Below are positions 38,999 to 47,169 of a stretch of 64,000 nt of DNA, in pieces. The stretch covers positions 1 through 64,000 of the forward strand of contig NZ_PKRP01000005.1 in the NCBI RefSeq assembly GCF_002855515.1. Direction: 5' to 3'. The stretch is from Rhizobium sp. TH135. GTDB lineage: Bacteria > Pseudomonadota > Alphaproteobacteria > Rhizobiales > Rhizobiaceae. Each line of letters opens with the position of its first letter. Position 1 is the first letter of the stretch. The translations under genes and the position numbers were made by a program. Below the pieces are notes generated by a model. The model saw only the letters and a program-made list of their open reading frames with translations, had not been told where the DNA came from and searched no databases.

Positions 38999-40561
38999 AT
39001 GAGCCGCACCGCAGGGCCGGGATCATTTATGGAGCGATACGCACCTGGCAAAGCCCAGAAATTCGTCGTCATGGCAATCGTGGTGGCGTGGGCCGGCTTC
39101 ATCGCGTTGGCGTCCTCCTGGGCATTTCAGTCGTACCACGCGACGGTCAAAGCCGCGGAAGACCGCGTCTCCACGTCCAGCCTTGTCGTCGCAACCCACG
39201 CAAAATGGATCTACGAGTTTGGAGCCCAGGCAACGGGGCGGCTCGTTGATTTCGTGGAAAGCGGCCGGGCACCTCCGCAGGTCGGCGAGGTGCAAGACAT
39301 CCGGGCGGCTCTCCAGGGACTGCCGGGAGCGGTCCAGGCCTATGTGGTCGCCGCCGACGGACGGACGTTGTATTCCACCGACCCCGGTCTGAAGCCAATC
39401 GACATCCGGGATCGCGAATACTTCAAGGCGCTCGAGGCCGGCCGTGAGGACTATGTCTCCTCCCTCCTGATCAGCCGCCTCAGCGGCGACCAGATATTCG
39501 TCTTCAGCCGTCGGTTCGAAAAGGCAGGGATTTTTGCGGGTGTCGTCACCGTGTCGCTCTCGACAGAGTTGATGAAGCCGATCTGGGAAGCGGTCAATCT
39601 CGGTGGAAATTTCGCGGTCAGCTTCATCCGAGATGATGGGCAACTGGTTGCGCGCTACCCCAAGCCCGAAGCCGGTCTCGACATGAGCGGCTATGTCCTG
39701 TTTACGGACTATCTCAAGCGTGCGCCGACAGGCACCTATATGGCTGAGGCATCACCGCTCGATGGTGTGCAGCGGATCGTCGGCTACAGAAAGGTGGAAG
39801 GCACGCCCTTCGTCGCCGTCGCTGCAGCAGACTTGGATCTGCTCATGAGGCCCTTCTGGCACAACATCGAGATTTTGGTGGTGGTGACCGCCCTTGCCTG
39901 CCTCGGATCGATCGGAGCGGCATTTCGCATCAGGAGTCTGCTGCGCATCCAGGATGCTCAGTCAGCTGCACTCCAAAACGCACTGGACAAGAACGAACTT
40001 CTGCTGCGGGAAATCCATCACCGGGTGAAGAACAATCTTCAGTCCGTCATGTCCCTGATCCGCATTCATCTGAAGCCGGGAGAGCAGTCGCAGGCGCTGA
40101 CGGACCGCATCAAGGCCATGGTCGCAGTCCACGAACTGATCTACCAGCACGATGCCTATGCTGCTCTCGATGCCGCCCAACTGGTCCGCCGCGTCACCGA
40201 AAACGTGATCGGAGCCTATGGCAGCCGCGTGCAGGTCGACTTCGACCTCGCCCCTTTGTGCGTGTCCAACGACCGGGCGACAGCCCTCGCCCTCCTCGTC
40301 AACGAGGTCGTCAGCAACAGTCTCAAATACGCATTCGAGACCCATGAAAACGGCAGAATCGAGATCGGTCTTCACGGGGAAGAGACCGACGACATGGCAT
40401 CGCTGACGATAGCGGACAACGGCATCGGCTTCGACCCGGCGGCTGCATCGAGGGGCACCGGAACGAAACTCATGGAAGGCTCTCTTCGGCAACTCGACGG
40501 CAGCTATACGCTGGATGGCAGCGACGGCACCCGTTTTTCGGCACAGTTGAAGTTGCTTTAG
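38999..40561 (+). CDS. HisKA_2 (HWE-related) sensor histidine kinase with extracytoplasmic sensor domain
   Basis: The 520-aa product has a first membrane helix (QKFVVMAIVVAWAGFIALAS), a periplasmic sensor region of about 250 residues resembling a dCache/PAS-like fold (IRDREYFKALEAGREDYVSS), a second helix near residues 285-305, and a cytoplasmic kinase. The HisKA_2 box LLREIHHRVKNNLQSVMSLI has the probable phosphoacceptor at H341, followed by an HATPase domain with LVNEVVSNSLKYAF and ADNGIGFDP. Such kinases often act in light or general stress responses with unlinked regulators, and none is adjacent here. ATG 39029 (MERYAP) is an alternative start; the longer frame to 38888 seems less likely. 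Confidence 0.88.
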   Translation: MSRTAGPGSFMERYAPGKAQKFVVMAIVVAWAGFIALASSWAFQSYHATVKAAEDRVSTSSLVVATHAKWIYEFGAQATGRLVDFVESGRAPPQVGEVQDIRAALQGLPGAVQAYVVAADGRTLYSTDPGLKPIDIRDREYFKALEAGREDYVSSLLISRLSGDQIFVFSRRFEKAGIFAGVVTVSLSTELMKPIWEAVNLGGNFAVSFIRDDGQLVARYPKPEAGLDMSGYVLFTDYLKRAPTGTYMAEASPLDGVQRIVGYRKVEGTPFVAVAAADLDLLMRPFWHNIEILVVVTALACLGSIGAAFRIRSLLRIQDAQSAALQNALDKNELLLREIHHRVKNNLQSVMSLIRIHLKPGEQSQALTDRIKAMVAVHELIYQHDAYAALDAAQLVRRVTENVIGAYGSRVQVDFDLAPLCVSNDRATALALLVNEVVSNSLKYAFETHENGRIEIGLHGEETDDMASLTIADNGIGFDPAAASRGTGTKLMEGSLRQLDGSYTLDGSDGTRFSAQLKLL

Positions 40562-40784
40562 ACGACGTCTGACTTGAACCCGACGGGCCAGTTTTCAGCA
40601 CACCGACCGCAACACCGCTCGAAAATGCGAAAAACCCGTCAAGCTGTTGCCCGATGCGTCATCACGCAGACGTGCGGCCACCGCACAAGCCACCGGTGAT
40701 TTACACGCCTTGGCAAACGCAATAGAACCCGGCCTGTCCGGCGCTCGTGCCGGCGACGTGGAAATCAGCTGCAGGCCCTATCCG

Positions 40785-41297
40785 ATGCTCGCAATTCTCA
40801 ATCGCCACCCCGACCGCTCGGCGGCCGTTCTCGTCACCTTCGGCATGGCGATCGTCGTCGGCTCGGCTCTGGGCTTCGAGCATATCGGCGGCTATATCCC
40901 TTGCGCACTCTGCCTGATGCAGCGCAATCCGTATTACATCGGCATTGGCGTCGGCTTCCTGGCCGTGCTGTCCGCCGTCTTCCGCCTACCGCCAATCGTC
41001 ACCAAGGTCCTGCTGATCACGGTCGCGCTCTTGATGATCGTCGGCATGGGCCTTGGCATCTACCATTCCGGTGTCGAGTGGAAGTTCTGGGAGGGTCCCT
41101 CGACCTGCACGATCGGCGCAACCGGTGGCGATACGCCCGTCAACGTGTTGGAGGCGCTGAACGCCACCAAGGCGCCGTCCTGCACCGAGGCGACGCTTCG
41201 CGTGCTCGGCCTGTCCTTCGCAGGCTGGAACGTGCTGACCAGTGCAGCCCTTGCCGCCATCGCGCTCTGGGGCGCGCTGCGCAAGCCCACCGTCTGA
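40785..41297 (+). CDS. dsbB: Disulfide bond formation protein DsbB
   Basis: DsbB reoxidises DsbA in the periplasm and passes electrons to ubiquinone. The 170-aa product has four hydrophobic helices and both cysteine pairs in place: the first CALC at C40/C43 (GGYIPCALCLMQRNPYYIGI), and the second represented by C108 (GPSTCTIG) and C133 (APSCTEA). The start at 40785 gives the family length; the frame is open further upstream without family sequence. The 223 bp before it hold no gene. Confidence 0.92.
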   Translation: MLAILNRHPDRSAAVLVTFGMAIVVGSALGFEHIGGYIPCALCLMQRNPYYIGIGVGFLAVLSAVFRLPPIVTKVLLITVALLMIVGMGLGIYHSGVEWKFWEGPSTCTIGATGGDTPVNVLEALNATKAPSCTEATLRVLGLSFAGWNVLTSAALAAIALWGALRKPTV

Positions 41298-41349
41298 GGA
41301 GAGAGCGGCTGCCCGGACAGGCGCCGCCAACGGAGATCAAGCTGCGGCC

Positions 41350-41907
41350 TTACGGCTGCAGTTCGGTGTCCCAGTAGAGATAGTCCACCCAGCTTTCATG
41401 CAGGTAGTTCGGCGGGAAGAGCCGTCCATTGTTGTGCAGGTCCTGCACCGTTGGCCGGTACGGCTTCTGGTGCGGGAACATCTGCGCCTGCTTCGGTAGC
41501 TTCGATCCCTTGCGCAGATTGCATGGCGAGCAGGCCGCGACCACGTTCTCCCAGGTCGTCTCGCCGCCATGGGCGCGCGGGATAACGTGGTCGAAGGTCA
41601 GATCGTCGGGCGAGCCGCAATACTGGCACTCGAACTTGTCGCGCAGGAAGACATTGAAGCGGGTAAAGGCCGGATTCCGCGTCGGTTGAACATAGGTCTT
41701 GAGGCTGACAACGCTCGGCAGCCGCATCGAGAAACTCGGCGAGCAGACGGAGTGTTCATACTCGGCGATGATGTTCACACGGTCGAGGAAGACCGCCTTG
41801 ATCGCGTCCTGCCAGGACCAGAGCGACAAGGGATAATAACTCAGTGGCCGGTAGTCGGCATTCAGGACGAGCGCCGGCAGGGCCTGGGGAGAAACTGCAA
41901 TCGTCAA
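41350..41907 (-). CDS. HNH endonuclease
   Basis: The 185-aa product has a C-terminal HNH fold: RDKFECQYCGSPDDLTFDHV, then IPRAHGGETTWENVVAACSP with CNLRKG. Two CxxC pairs (CQYC, CSPC) bind structural zinc, and the His of FDHV is catalytic. The N-terminal part (ALVLNADYRPLSYYPLSLWS) is typical of a chromosomal HNH family widespread in Alphaproteobacteria and not tied to phage or introns. It starts at TTG with AGGAG eight bases upstream. The biological role is not established; a DNA repair or processing function is possible given the AlkA-like gene upstream. Confidence 0.9.
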   Translation of the reverse strand: MTIAVSPQALPALVLNADYRPLSYYPLSLWSWQDAIKAVFLDRVNIIAEYEHSVCSPSFSMRLPSVVSLKTYVQPTRNPAFTRFNVFLRDKFECQYCGSPDDLTFDHVIPRAHGGETTWENVVAACSPCNLRKGSKLPKQAQMFPHQKPYRPTVQDLHNNGRLFPPNYLHESWVDYLYWDTELQP

Positions 41908-41942
41908 GGCTAACTCCTGATCGATTCGGCATCTGCCCTTCT

Positions 41943-41972
41943 ATATTAGGTCCGTTGTTACAGCATTGTGAA
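41943..41972 (-). promoter_or_regulatory. Possible promoter of the HNH gene
   Basis: On the minus strand TTCACA (41972-41967) and TAATAT (41948-41943) are separated by 18 bp. It lies 36 bp upstream of the TTG start. The -35 is a weak match. Confidence 0.33.
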
Positions 41973-42014
41973 GCCTGAATCTTTAGGCCGTGTTGCGACC
42001 TCTCGGCGCGCCCC

Positions 42015-42659
42015 TCAACGGGGCAGCGCAACGCGGCCCGTGATGCGCGCATAATGGGCCCAGAACAGCCGTGCCGCGACCGATCGCACCGGCGCCCAGG
42101 CTTCGGCAAGCTCGGCGACCTGCTCCGGCAAGGGGCGTTCGCCGGCAAAGAAAACATCGCCCACGGAGATGCGCAGCGCCACATCTCCAACCGGGAAAAT
42201 GTCGGGATGGCCGCCGCAGAACATCAGGTAGACCTCGGCCGTCCAGGGGCCGACACCTTTAAGGCCTGTCAGCGCCGCGATCGCAGCGTCCGCCGGCATC
42301 TCGGCCACTTCGTCGAGGCGGAAGGGGCCGCCGAGATCGGCTTTGGCGGCTGCTTCGAGCGCCTGCGCCTTGCCGCGTGACAGACCGAAGGTGCCGATCA
42401 GTTCGGGCCCAAGCGCCAGATAGTCTTCCGCCAATGGTCGATTGCCCAGCACCGCCGTCATCCGCCGCCAGATCGCGTCGGCACTGGCCCGCGACACCAT
42501 CTGCGAAACGATGATCGAGGCGAGCCCCGCAAAGCCCGGTGCCGAGAGCCGGAGCGGCAGCGGGCTGCACACCTCCGCGATCGGACAGAGCCTGGGATCG
42601 CGTTGAAGCAAAAGGGAAAGCCCCGCAGCGAGATCAGCCTCGCATCGGATCGTCGTCAA
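42015..42659 (-). CDS. DNA-3-methyladenine glycosylase 2 family protein (AlkA-like)
   Basis: The 214-aa product is a helix-hairpin-helix base-excision glycosylase. FAGLASIIVSQMVSRASADA forms the N-terminal helices, and LTGLKGVGPWTAEVYLMFCG followed by PDIFPVGDVALR contains the HhH and the catalytic Asp. It would remove alkylated purines from DNA. It lacks the long N-terminal domain of E. coli AlkA, as is usual for this short form. Translation probably starts at TTG (42659), preceded by AGGAAAAGGGG. It is divergent from gluQ. Confidence 0.9.
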   Translation of the reverse strand: MTTIRCEADLAAGLSLLLQRDPRLCPIAEVCSPLPLRLSAPGFAGLASIIVSQMVSRASADAIWRRMTAVLGNRPLAEDYLALGPELIGTFGLSRGKAQALEAAAKADLGGPFRLDEVAEMPADAAIAALTGLKGVGPWTAEVYLMFCGGHPDIFPVGDVALRISVGDVFFAGERPLPEQVAELAEAWAPVRSVAARLFWAHYARITGRVALPR

Positions 42660-42703
42660 ACCCGTCCCCTTTTCCTCATTCCACTCTCATGCGAAGGAAA
42701 AGC

Positions 42704-43600
42704 ATGACCGAACCCTCTCGTCAAACCGTGGGCCACGATGCCCCCGTCTTTCGCTTTGCCCCGAGCCCCAACGGGCGGCTGCATCTCGGCCATGCGCTCT
42801 CGGCCCTTTTGAACGCTGATATGGCCGAAAAAATGGGCGGTCGGCTTTTGCTGCGCATCGAAGACATTGACCTCACCCGTTGCACGCCCCAGCTTGAGCA
42901 GGCCGTCTTCGACGACCTCGATTGGCTCGGGATCTCCTTCGAGCAGCCGGTTCGCCGCCAGTCGGAGCATTTTCCGCTCTATCGCCAGGCCCTCGACCGC
43001 CTGAAGGCCAAAGGCCTCGTCTACCCCGCATTCCTCACCCGTGGCGAGGTGAAGGCCCGTGTCTTCGCTTATGAGCGAGAGGGCGGCACCTGGCCGCGCG
43101 ATCCTGATGGCGCGCCGCTTTACCCGACTGAGGAGCGCGCGATGAGCGAGGCGGACCGGGCGGAAAGGCTCGCGACCGTCGAGCGCTACGCCTGGCGGCT
43201 CGACATCGACAGGGCTCAGAGCATGGTGGAAAGGCTGCTCACCTGGCAGGAAACCGGGGACGGACCGCGAGGCGAGATCGAGGCGGACCCGGCCGCCTGG
43301 GGCGATGTGGTGCTCTGGCGTTCCGATGCGCCGGCAAGCTATCACCTCGCCGTCACCGTGGACGATGCCGCGCAAGGGGTGACCCATGTCGTGCGCGGTC
43401 TGGATCTCTATCACGCAACCTCTGTGCACCGGCTGCTGCAGGTGCTGCTTGGCCTGCCGGCACCGATCTATCACCACCACCGACTGATCCTGGGGCCCGA
43501 TGGGAGAAAGCTCTCCAAGAGCCTCGGCGATACCGCGCTCTCAGCACTGAGGGCCGAGGGCAAGACGCCTTCAGATATCCGCGCCATGGTCGGGATTTGA
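42704..43600 (+). CDS. gluQ: tRNA glutamyl-Q(34) synthetase GluQRS
   Basis: GluQRS attaches glutamate to the queuosine base at position 34 of tRNA-Asp. The 298-aa product is a truncated glutamyl-tRNA synthetase: FRFAPSPNGRLHLGHALSAL contains the HIGH-type HLGH, LLLRIEDIDLTRCTPQLEQA and GVTHVVRGLDLYHATSVHRL are family motifs, and GRKLSKSLGD is the KMSKS-type loop. The anticodon-binding half of true GluRS is absent, which defines the family. The start at 42704 has AAGGA seven bases upstream. The last 30 bp overlap the 3' end of the convergent yihY gene. Confidence 0.93.
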   Translation: MTEPSRQTVGHDAPVFRFAPSPNGRLHLGHALSALLNADMAEKMGGRLLLRIEDIDLTRCTPQLEQAVFDDLDWLGISFEQPVRRQSEHFPLYRQALDRLKAKGLVYPAFLTRGEVKARVFAYEREGGTWPRDPDGAPLYPTEERAMSEADRAERLATVERYAWRLDIDRAQSMVERLLTWQETGDGPRGEIEADPAAWGDVVLWRSDAPASYHLAVTVDDAAQGVTHVVRGLDLYHATSVHRLLQVLLGLPAPIYHHHRLILGPDGRKLSKSLGDTALSALRAEGKTPSDIRAMVGI

Positions 43601-44461
43601 GATCCCGGCGGGCGCGCCCTTCACCGGAACCACCCGGAACTTCATCAGCGCCGCGTTGAACTCTGCGCCGATGATGAAGATCGCGCCGACCATATAGAGG
43701 AACACCAGCACGATCATGATCGAGGCGAGGCCGGCATAGGTCGCCGCATAATTGGCGAAGGTGCCGATGTAGTAGGCGAAGACCAGCGCACCGACCAGCC
43801 AGAGGGCGAGCGTCAGAAGCACGCCGGGTAGGACGTCGATCACCCGCCGGCGCCCGGCTGGCAGGCCGAGATGGAAGATCATCAGGCCAAGCACGAGGAA
43901 GATCACCGTTCCGTAGACGCGCCAGTTGGCGACGATGGCAAGGAAGCCTTCCAGCAGAGGGAAATAACGCTCCGCAAAAGCGAGCGCCACGGGCACGGCA
44001 ACGAGAAGCGCACTGATCGCGGCCAGCACCACGACCGCCCCGAGCACGAAACCGAAGCTGACGAGGCGCGTCACATACCAGGGCCGGGTTTCGGCGACAC
44101 GGTAGGCGCGGTTGAGCGAGACGCGCAGCGCCTCGACCCCGTTCGAGGCGAAGTAGGCCGCGGCCAACACAGAAATCGTCAAGAGCCCGCCGCGCGGGAT
44201 CGTCAAAACCTGCACCACCTGGTCGGACAGCGGCTTGGCGATGGTCTCCGGCCAGGTGTCGAAGATCAGATGCACGGCGGTCTCGGCGAACTGATCGGCG
44301 CCGAGAAAGCCTGCCAGCGCCGTGCCAAAGATCAGGAAGGGAAAAACCGCGAGCAGCGCCGAAAGAGCCACATGGCTTGCCATCGCCCAGCCGTCATCCT
44401 CGGAAAAATGCCACAAGGCATCAAACACCACCTTGTAGAGCATACGCAGGAAAGTCGGCAT
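43571..44461 (-). CDS. YihY/virulence factor BrkB family membrane protein
   Basis: The 296-aa product has six hydrophobic helices and the YihY/BrkB signature: DDGWAMASHVALSALLAVFP near residues 21-40, ASNGVEALRVSLNRAYRV and YYIGTFANYAATYAGLASIM. Members were once called ribonuclease BN, which is incorrect; BrkB was linked to serum resistance in Bordetella, and the transport function is undefined. The start has AAGGAG five bases upstream. The gene overlaps the end of gluQ tail-to-tail by 30 bp. Confidence 0.9.
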   Translation of the reverse strand: MPTFLRMLYKVVFDALWHFSEDDGWAMASHVALSALLAVFPFLIFGTALAGFLGADQFAETAVHLIFDTWPETIAKPLSDQVVQVLTIPRGGLLTISVLAAAYFASNGVEALRVSLNRAYRVAETRPWYVTRLVSFGFVLGAVVVLAAISALLVAVPVALAFAERYFPLLEGFLAIVANWRVYGTVIFLVLGLMIFHLGLPAGRRRVIDVLPGVLLTLALWLVGALVFAYYIGTFANYAATYAGLASIMIVLVFLYMVGAIFIIGAEFNAALMKFRVVPVKGAPAGISNPDHGADI

Positions 44462-44554
44462 CCGGTCTCCTTCGGACCTCTAAGGGCAATTGCAGGCTGC
44501 TGGCGAATATGGGAAACCCATCGGCATTTGCAAAGGAAGAACGAGGTTTTCCCC

Positions 44555-45379
44555 GTGAAGAGCATCATCGTCACCGGTTGTTCGTCCGGCATCGGCGCCT
44601 ATTGTGCAGAGGCCTTGAAGCGCGACGGCTGGCGGGTCTTCGCGACGGTCCGCAAGCCGGAGGACCTCGGCCCGCTCGAGGCCAAGGGCATCGAGACACT
44701 CATCATGGATTACACCGATTCTGCCAGCATCGAAGCGCTCGTTTCGACCGTCTTCGAGCGCACCGGCGGACGCCTCGACGCGCTCTTCAACAACGGCGCC
44801 TATGGCCAGCCGGGCGCAGTGGAAGACCTGCCGACGGAGGCGCTCCGCACCCAGTTCGAGACCAATCTCTTCGGCTGGCATGACCTCACCCGCCGGGTGA
44901 TCCCGGCAATGCGGGCACAAGGTGAAGGCCGCATCGTGCAATGCTCCTCGATCCTCGGCATCATCCCCTATCGCTGGCGCGGCGCCTATACGGCTTCGAA
45001 ATTCGCGCTTGAGGGCCTGTCGCTGACGATGCGCATGGAGCTGGAAGGCTCCGGCGTGCAGGTGAGCCTGATCGAGCCCGGCCCGATCGAAAGCCGCTTC
45101 ACCGCCAATGCGCTTCACCATATCCGCGAGGCGATCGACCTCGAAAACTCTGTGCATGCGCAAGACTATCACCGGCAGCTGGCGCGACTCGATGGCACAG
45201 GCCCCGTGAACCGCCACAAACTCGGGCCGGATGCCGTCTACAAAGTCCTCACCCACGCCTTGACCGCCCGGCGTGCCCGCCCACATTATCTCGTGACCAA
45301 GCCGGCGAAACAGGGGGCCCTGCTCAAGCGCTGGCTGCCGGCCGACCTCTTCTATCGATTGATGCGCTCGCTGGACTGA
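44555..45379 (+). CDS. Short-chain dehydrogenase/reductase (SDR) family protein
   Basis: The 274-aa product is a classical SDR with the NAD(P) motif SIIVTGCSSGIGAYCAEALK near the N-terminus, the structural FNNGAYGQPG (NNG replaces the common NNAG), catalytic Ser in IVQCSSILG and YxxxK in AYTASKFALEG. The C-terminus is longer than minimal SDRs (HYLVTKPAKQGALLKRWLPA), as in sterol/retinol-type members. It starts at GTG preceded by GAGG eight bases upstream; the long upstream open frame lies opposite yihY and is not coding. The substrate is unknown. Confidence 0.9.
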   Translation: MKSIIVTGCSSGIGAYCAEALKRDGWRVFATVRKPEDLGPLEAKGIETLIMDYTDSASIEALVSTVFERTGGRLDALFNNGAYGQPGAVEDLPTEALRTQFETNLFGWHDLTRRVIPAMRAQGEGRIVQCSSILGIIPYRWRGAYTASKFALEGLSLTMRMELEGSGVQVSLIEPGPIESRFTANALHHIREAIDLENSVHAQDYHRQLARLDGTGPVNRHKLGPDAVYKVLTHALTARRARPHYLVTKPAKQGALLKRWLPADLFYRLMRSLD

Positions 45380-45409
45380 CCGGCGACGAACAAAGGCTCA
45401 TCCCAAGTT

Positions 45410-45607
45410 ATGTCCACATTCACCTATGTCCTCGCCATCATCGTCATGGGGCTCGTTGCCCTTGTCCTCGTGAGAGGCCTCTTCAACATGCTGAAGGGCG
45501 GCGACGGCAACACATCCAACAAGCTGATGCAGGCGCGCATCGTGCTGCAGGCAATCGCGATTGCCCTGATCATGCTGACGCTCTGGCTGACCGGCGGGGG
45601 ACGCTAA
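45410..45607 (+). CDS. Small twin-transmembrane protein (HIG1-domain-like)
   Basis: The 65-aa product has two hydrophobic helices (about residues 5-26 and 45-61) joined by a polar loop, GLFNMLKGGDGNTSNKLMQA, with the RIVLQ-like beginning of the second helix typical of HIG1-domain proteins. Mitochondrial HIG1 proteins associate with respiratory supercomplexes. Small bacterial twin-TM proteins of this type commonly sit directly before the cobalamin adenosyltransferase gene in Rhizobiales, as here (3 bp gap), suggesting one transcript. Function is unknown. Confidence 0.8.
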   Translation: MSTFTYVLAIIVMGLVALVLVRGLFNMLKGGDGNTSNKLMQARIVLQAIAIALIMLTLWLTGGGR

Positions 45608-45610
45608 TCC

Positions 45611-46189
45611 ATGGTCAAGCTCAACAAGATCTACACCCGCACCGGCGATGACGGCACCACGGCCCTGGTAACAGGCCCCCGCCGCCTGAAGCACGACCTG
45701 CGCGTCGACGCCTATGGCACGATCGACGAAACCAATTCGGCAATCGGCATCGCCCGGCTGCATACGGCTGAGATGCCGGAGCTCGACGCCATGTTGATGC
45801 GCATCCAGAACGACCTCTTCGACCTCGGCGCGGATCTCGCCGCCCCCGAAACCGGGGAAGTGCTCTCCTACGAGCCGCTGCGCGTCATCGAGGCCCAAGT
45901 CGACCGGATCGAGAAGGAGATCGACCAGCTGAATGCAGAGCTGGATCCCTTGAAATCCTTCATCCTCCCCGGCGGCACGCCCGCCGCCGCCTATCTGCAT
46001 CTCGCCCGCACGACGTCGCGTCGGGCTGAGCGCATCATGGTGGAACTGTCGCGCTTCGATGGCGAGGAAGTTGGCGAGCCGGCGCTGAAATACGTGAACC
46101 GGCTGTCGGACTTTCTGTTTGTCGCGGCACGCCATGCGAATGATGGCGGCAAGGCGGATATTCTGTGGGTGCCGGGGAAGAATAGGTAG
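45611..46189 (+). CDS. Cob(I)yrinic acid a,c-diamide adenosyltransferase (PduO type)
   Basis: This enzyme moves the adenosyl group of ATP to cob(I)alamin, completing coenzyme B12. The 192-aa product shows LNKIYTRTGDDGTTALVTGP at the start (ATP loop), VDAYGTIDETNSAIGIARLH and the late RTTSRRAERIMVELSR with YVNRLSDFLFVAARHAN, all hallmarks of the PduO/MMAB family. Length is typical. A G-rich ribosome site precedes the ATG. No other cobalamin gene is in the window. Confidence 0.94.
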   Translation: MVKLNKIYTRTGDDGTTALVTGPRRLKHDLRVDAYGTIDETNSAIGIARLHTAEMPELDAMLMRIQNDLFDLGADLAAPETGEVLSYEPLRVIEAQVDRIEKEIDQLNAELDPLKSFILPGGTPAAAYLHLARTTSRRAERIMVELSRFDGEEVGEPALKYVNRLSDFLFVAARHANDGGKADILWVPGKNR

Positions 46190-46218
46190 GCAGTTAACGT
46201 CTTGCGTGGGGCCCATCT

Positions 46219-46299
46219 TCCCCTCGGTGGGGGAGAAAGCGATTTCGATGAATTAGGCGAGCGCAAGCCGCCTAAACATCTGAAATCGCAAGTGAGGGG
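46219..46299. repeat. Palindromic intergenic element A (RIME-like)
   Basis: A long imperfect hairpin: GCGATTTC (46239-46246) pairs with GAAATCGC (46282-46289), inner GATG/CATC and TTAGGCG/CGCCTAA arms follow, and outer C-rich and G-rich flanks (46218-46225, 46292-46299) also pair. The form is that of rhizobial intergenic mosaic or REP-like elements. Confidence 0.6.
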
Positions 46300-46337
46300 G
46301 TCCGTTCGTCGTGCCCCCATCACCGATCCCCTCACCA

Positions 46338-46407
46338 ACAAAATCTGAGGTTTAGCCCTGACCGGGCTAAGCCCTCGATTTTGTAACCTCTCCCACAAGG
46401 GGAGAGG
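46338..46407. repeat. Palindromic intergenic element B
   Basis: ACAAAATC (46338-46345) pairs with GATTTTGT (46377-46384) and TTTAGCCC (46351-46358) with GGGCTAA (46364-46370). A second hairpin, CCTCTCCC/GGGGAGAGG, follows at 46387-46407. The end pattern (CTCTCCC, short loop, GGGGAGAG) is common in Rhizobiaceae intergenic repeats. It could also act as a terminator for the adenosyltransferase gene. Confidence 0.6.
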
Positions 46408-46592
46408 GGAAAACCAATTGTCAAAAACCCCAAGCTTCGCCGCCGGTCGGGATTGCTCCCTCCGGGTCGGGTTATGCTTGTCTCGGACGAGGCGCCAGAA
46501 GCAACCTGTCTAAGTAATTTACGTGGCTCCTTCCGGCGCCTCGTTCGGCGTCCATTCCCGCTGCATGCATCTCTCTGGCAAGGCGGCGACGG

Positions 46593-47128
46593 TCCTTGGA
46601 ACTTGCGTTCCAGGGAAGACCGGGCGCGGGTCCGGCTTGACAGAGTCATCCCGAGGGAAAGTCTGCCAGAGCCTGGCCGGTGGCCCGGGAGGTTCCCGCC
46701 GGATGGTGCACCATTCCGACCGGGACCCTCGCCCGGGGGATGATCGTCCGGCCATTGGCGGCCCGGCGCTCATCCCCGCCGTTTGTTTCGCCCCGCTGTC
46801 TGGGTGTTCGCGACAGCGCTGGCGCCTTGTCTGTGTGCCTCTGAGGCACGTCCTTCCGATCAGGGTATCCAGGTTTTGGGGAGCATCCGACCCCATCACC
46901 CTCGTCAAGCCCTTCGTCCGGAGGGAGACCGTTGCAGCGGGCCGGGGGTCTGCACCTGCGAGAGTGCTCGCCCCCGGCGCCGGCCCCGCCTCGCCTGACA
47001 TCGCATCGTCAGGTGTATCCGAGGGCGGGACGGGGATGAATCTACGAGGGTGGAATTGGTGGGGGATGAAAAAACATGTGGGGGTTTGATTTTACTGGGA
47101 GATTTTTGGAATTCGTCCCCCTTTTTTT
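46593..47128 (+). ncRNA. Candidate structured non-coding RNA (hairpin-dense block with terminator)
   Basis: At least eight successive strong hairpins are visible: 46593-46616 (10-bp stem, TTGC loop), 46686-46698, 46701-46716, a nested stem 46736-46777 (8 perfect outer pairs), 46794-46818 (7 pairs), 46835-46849, nested 46862-46902, 46942-46977 and 46994-47013. A further stem, 47061-47070 with 47112-47121 (10 pairs, one wobble, long loop), is followed directly by seven T residues (47122-47128), like a rho-independent terminator for the plus strand. I do not recognise it as RNase P RNA, tmRNA, 6S or SRP RNA. The 5' end and promoter are not identified. A repeat relic or chance GC-rich DNA remain alternatives. 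Confidence 0.32.
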
Positions 47129-47169
47129 GGAGAATGGGGCGGTCTTTCGTGACCGTCTGGTCTCAGAAG

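Noticed and set aside
46593-47013. RNase P RNA or tmRNA as the identity of the hairpin block.
   Set aside because: GAGGGAAAGTC near 46650 faintly recalls the RNase P core, but the other invariant P RNA segments are missing, and no tag-peptide reading frame or tRNA-like ends fit tmRNA.
46519-47089. Overlapping open frames of 160 codons (-) and 188 codons (+).
   Set aside because: No ribosome sites, no recognisable domain, Arg/Gly/Ser/Pro-rich composition, and they coincide with a dense set of hairpins. Treated as non-coding.
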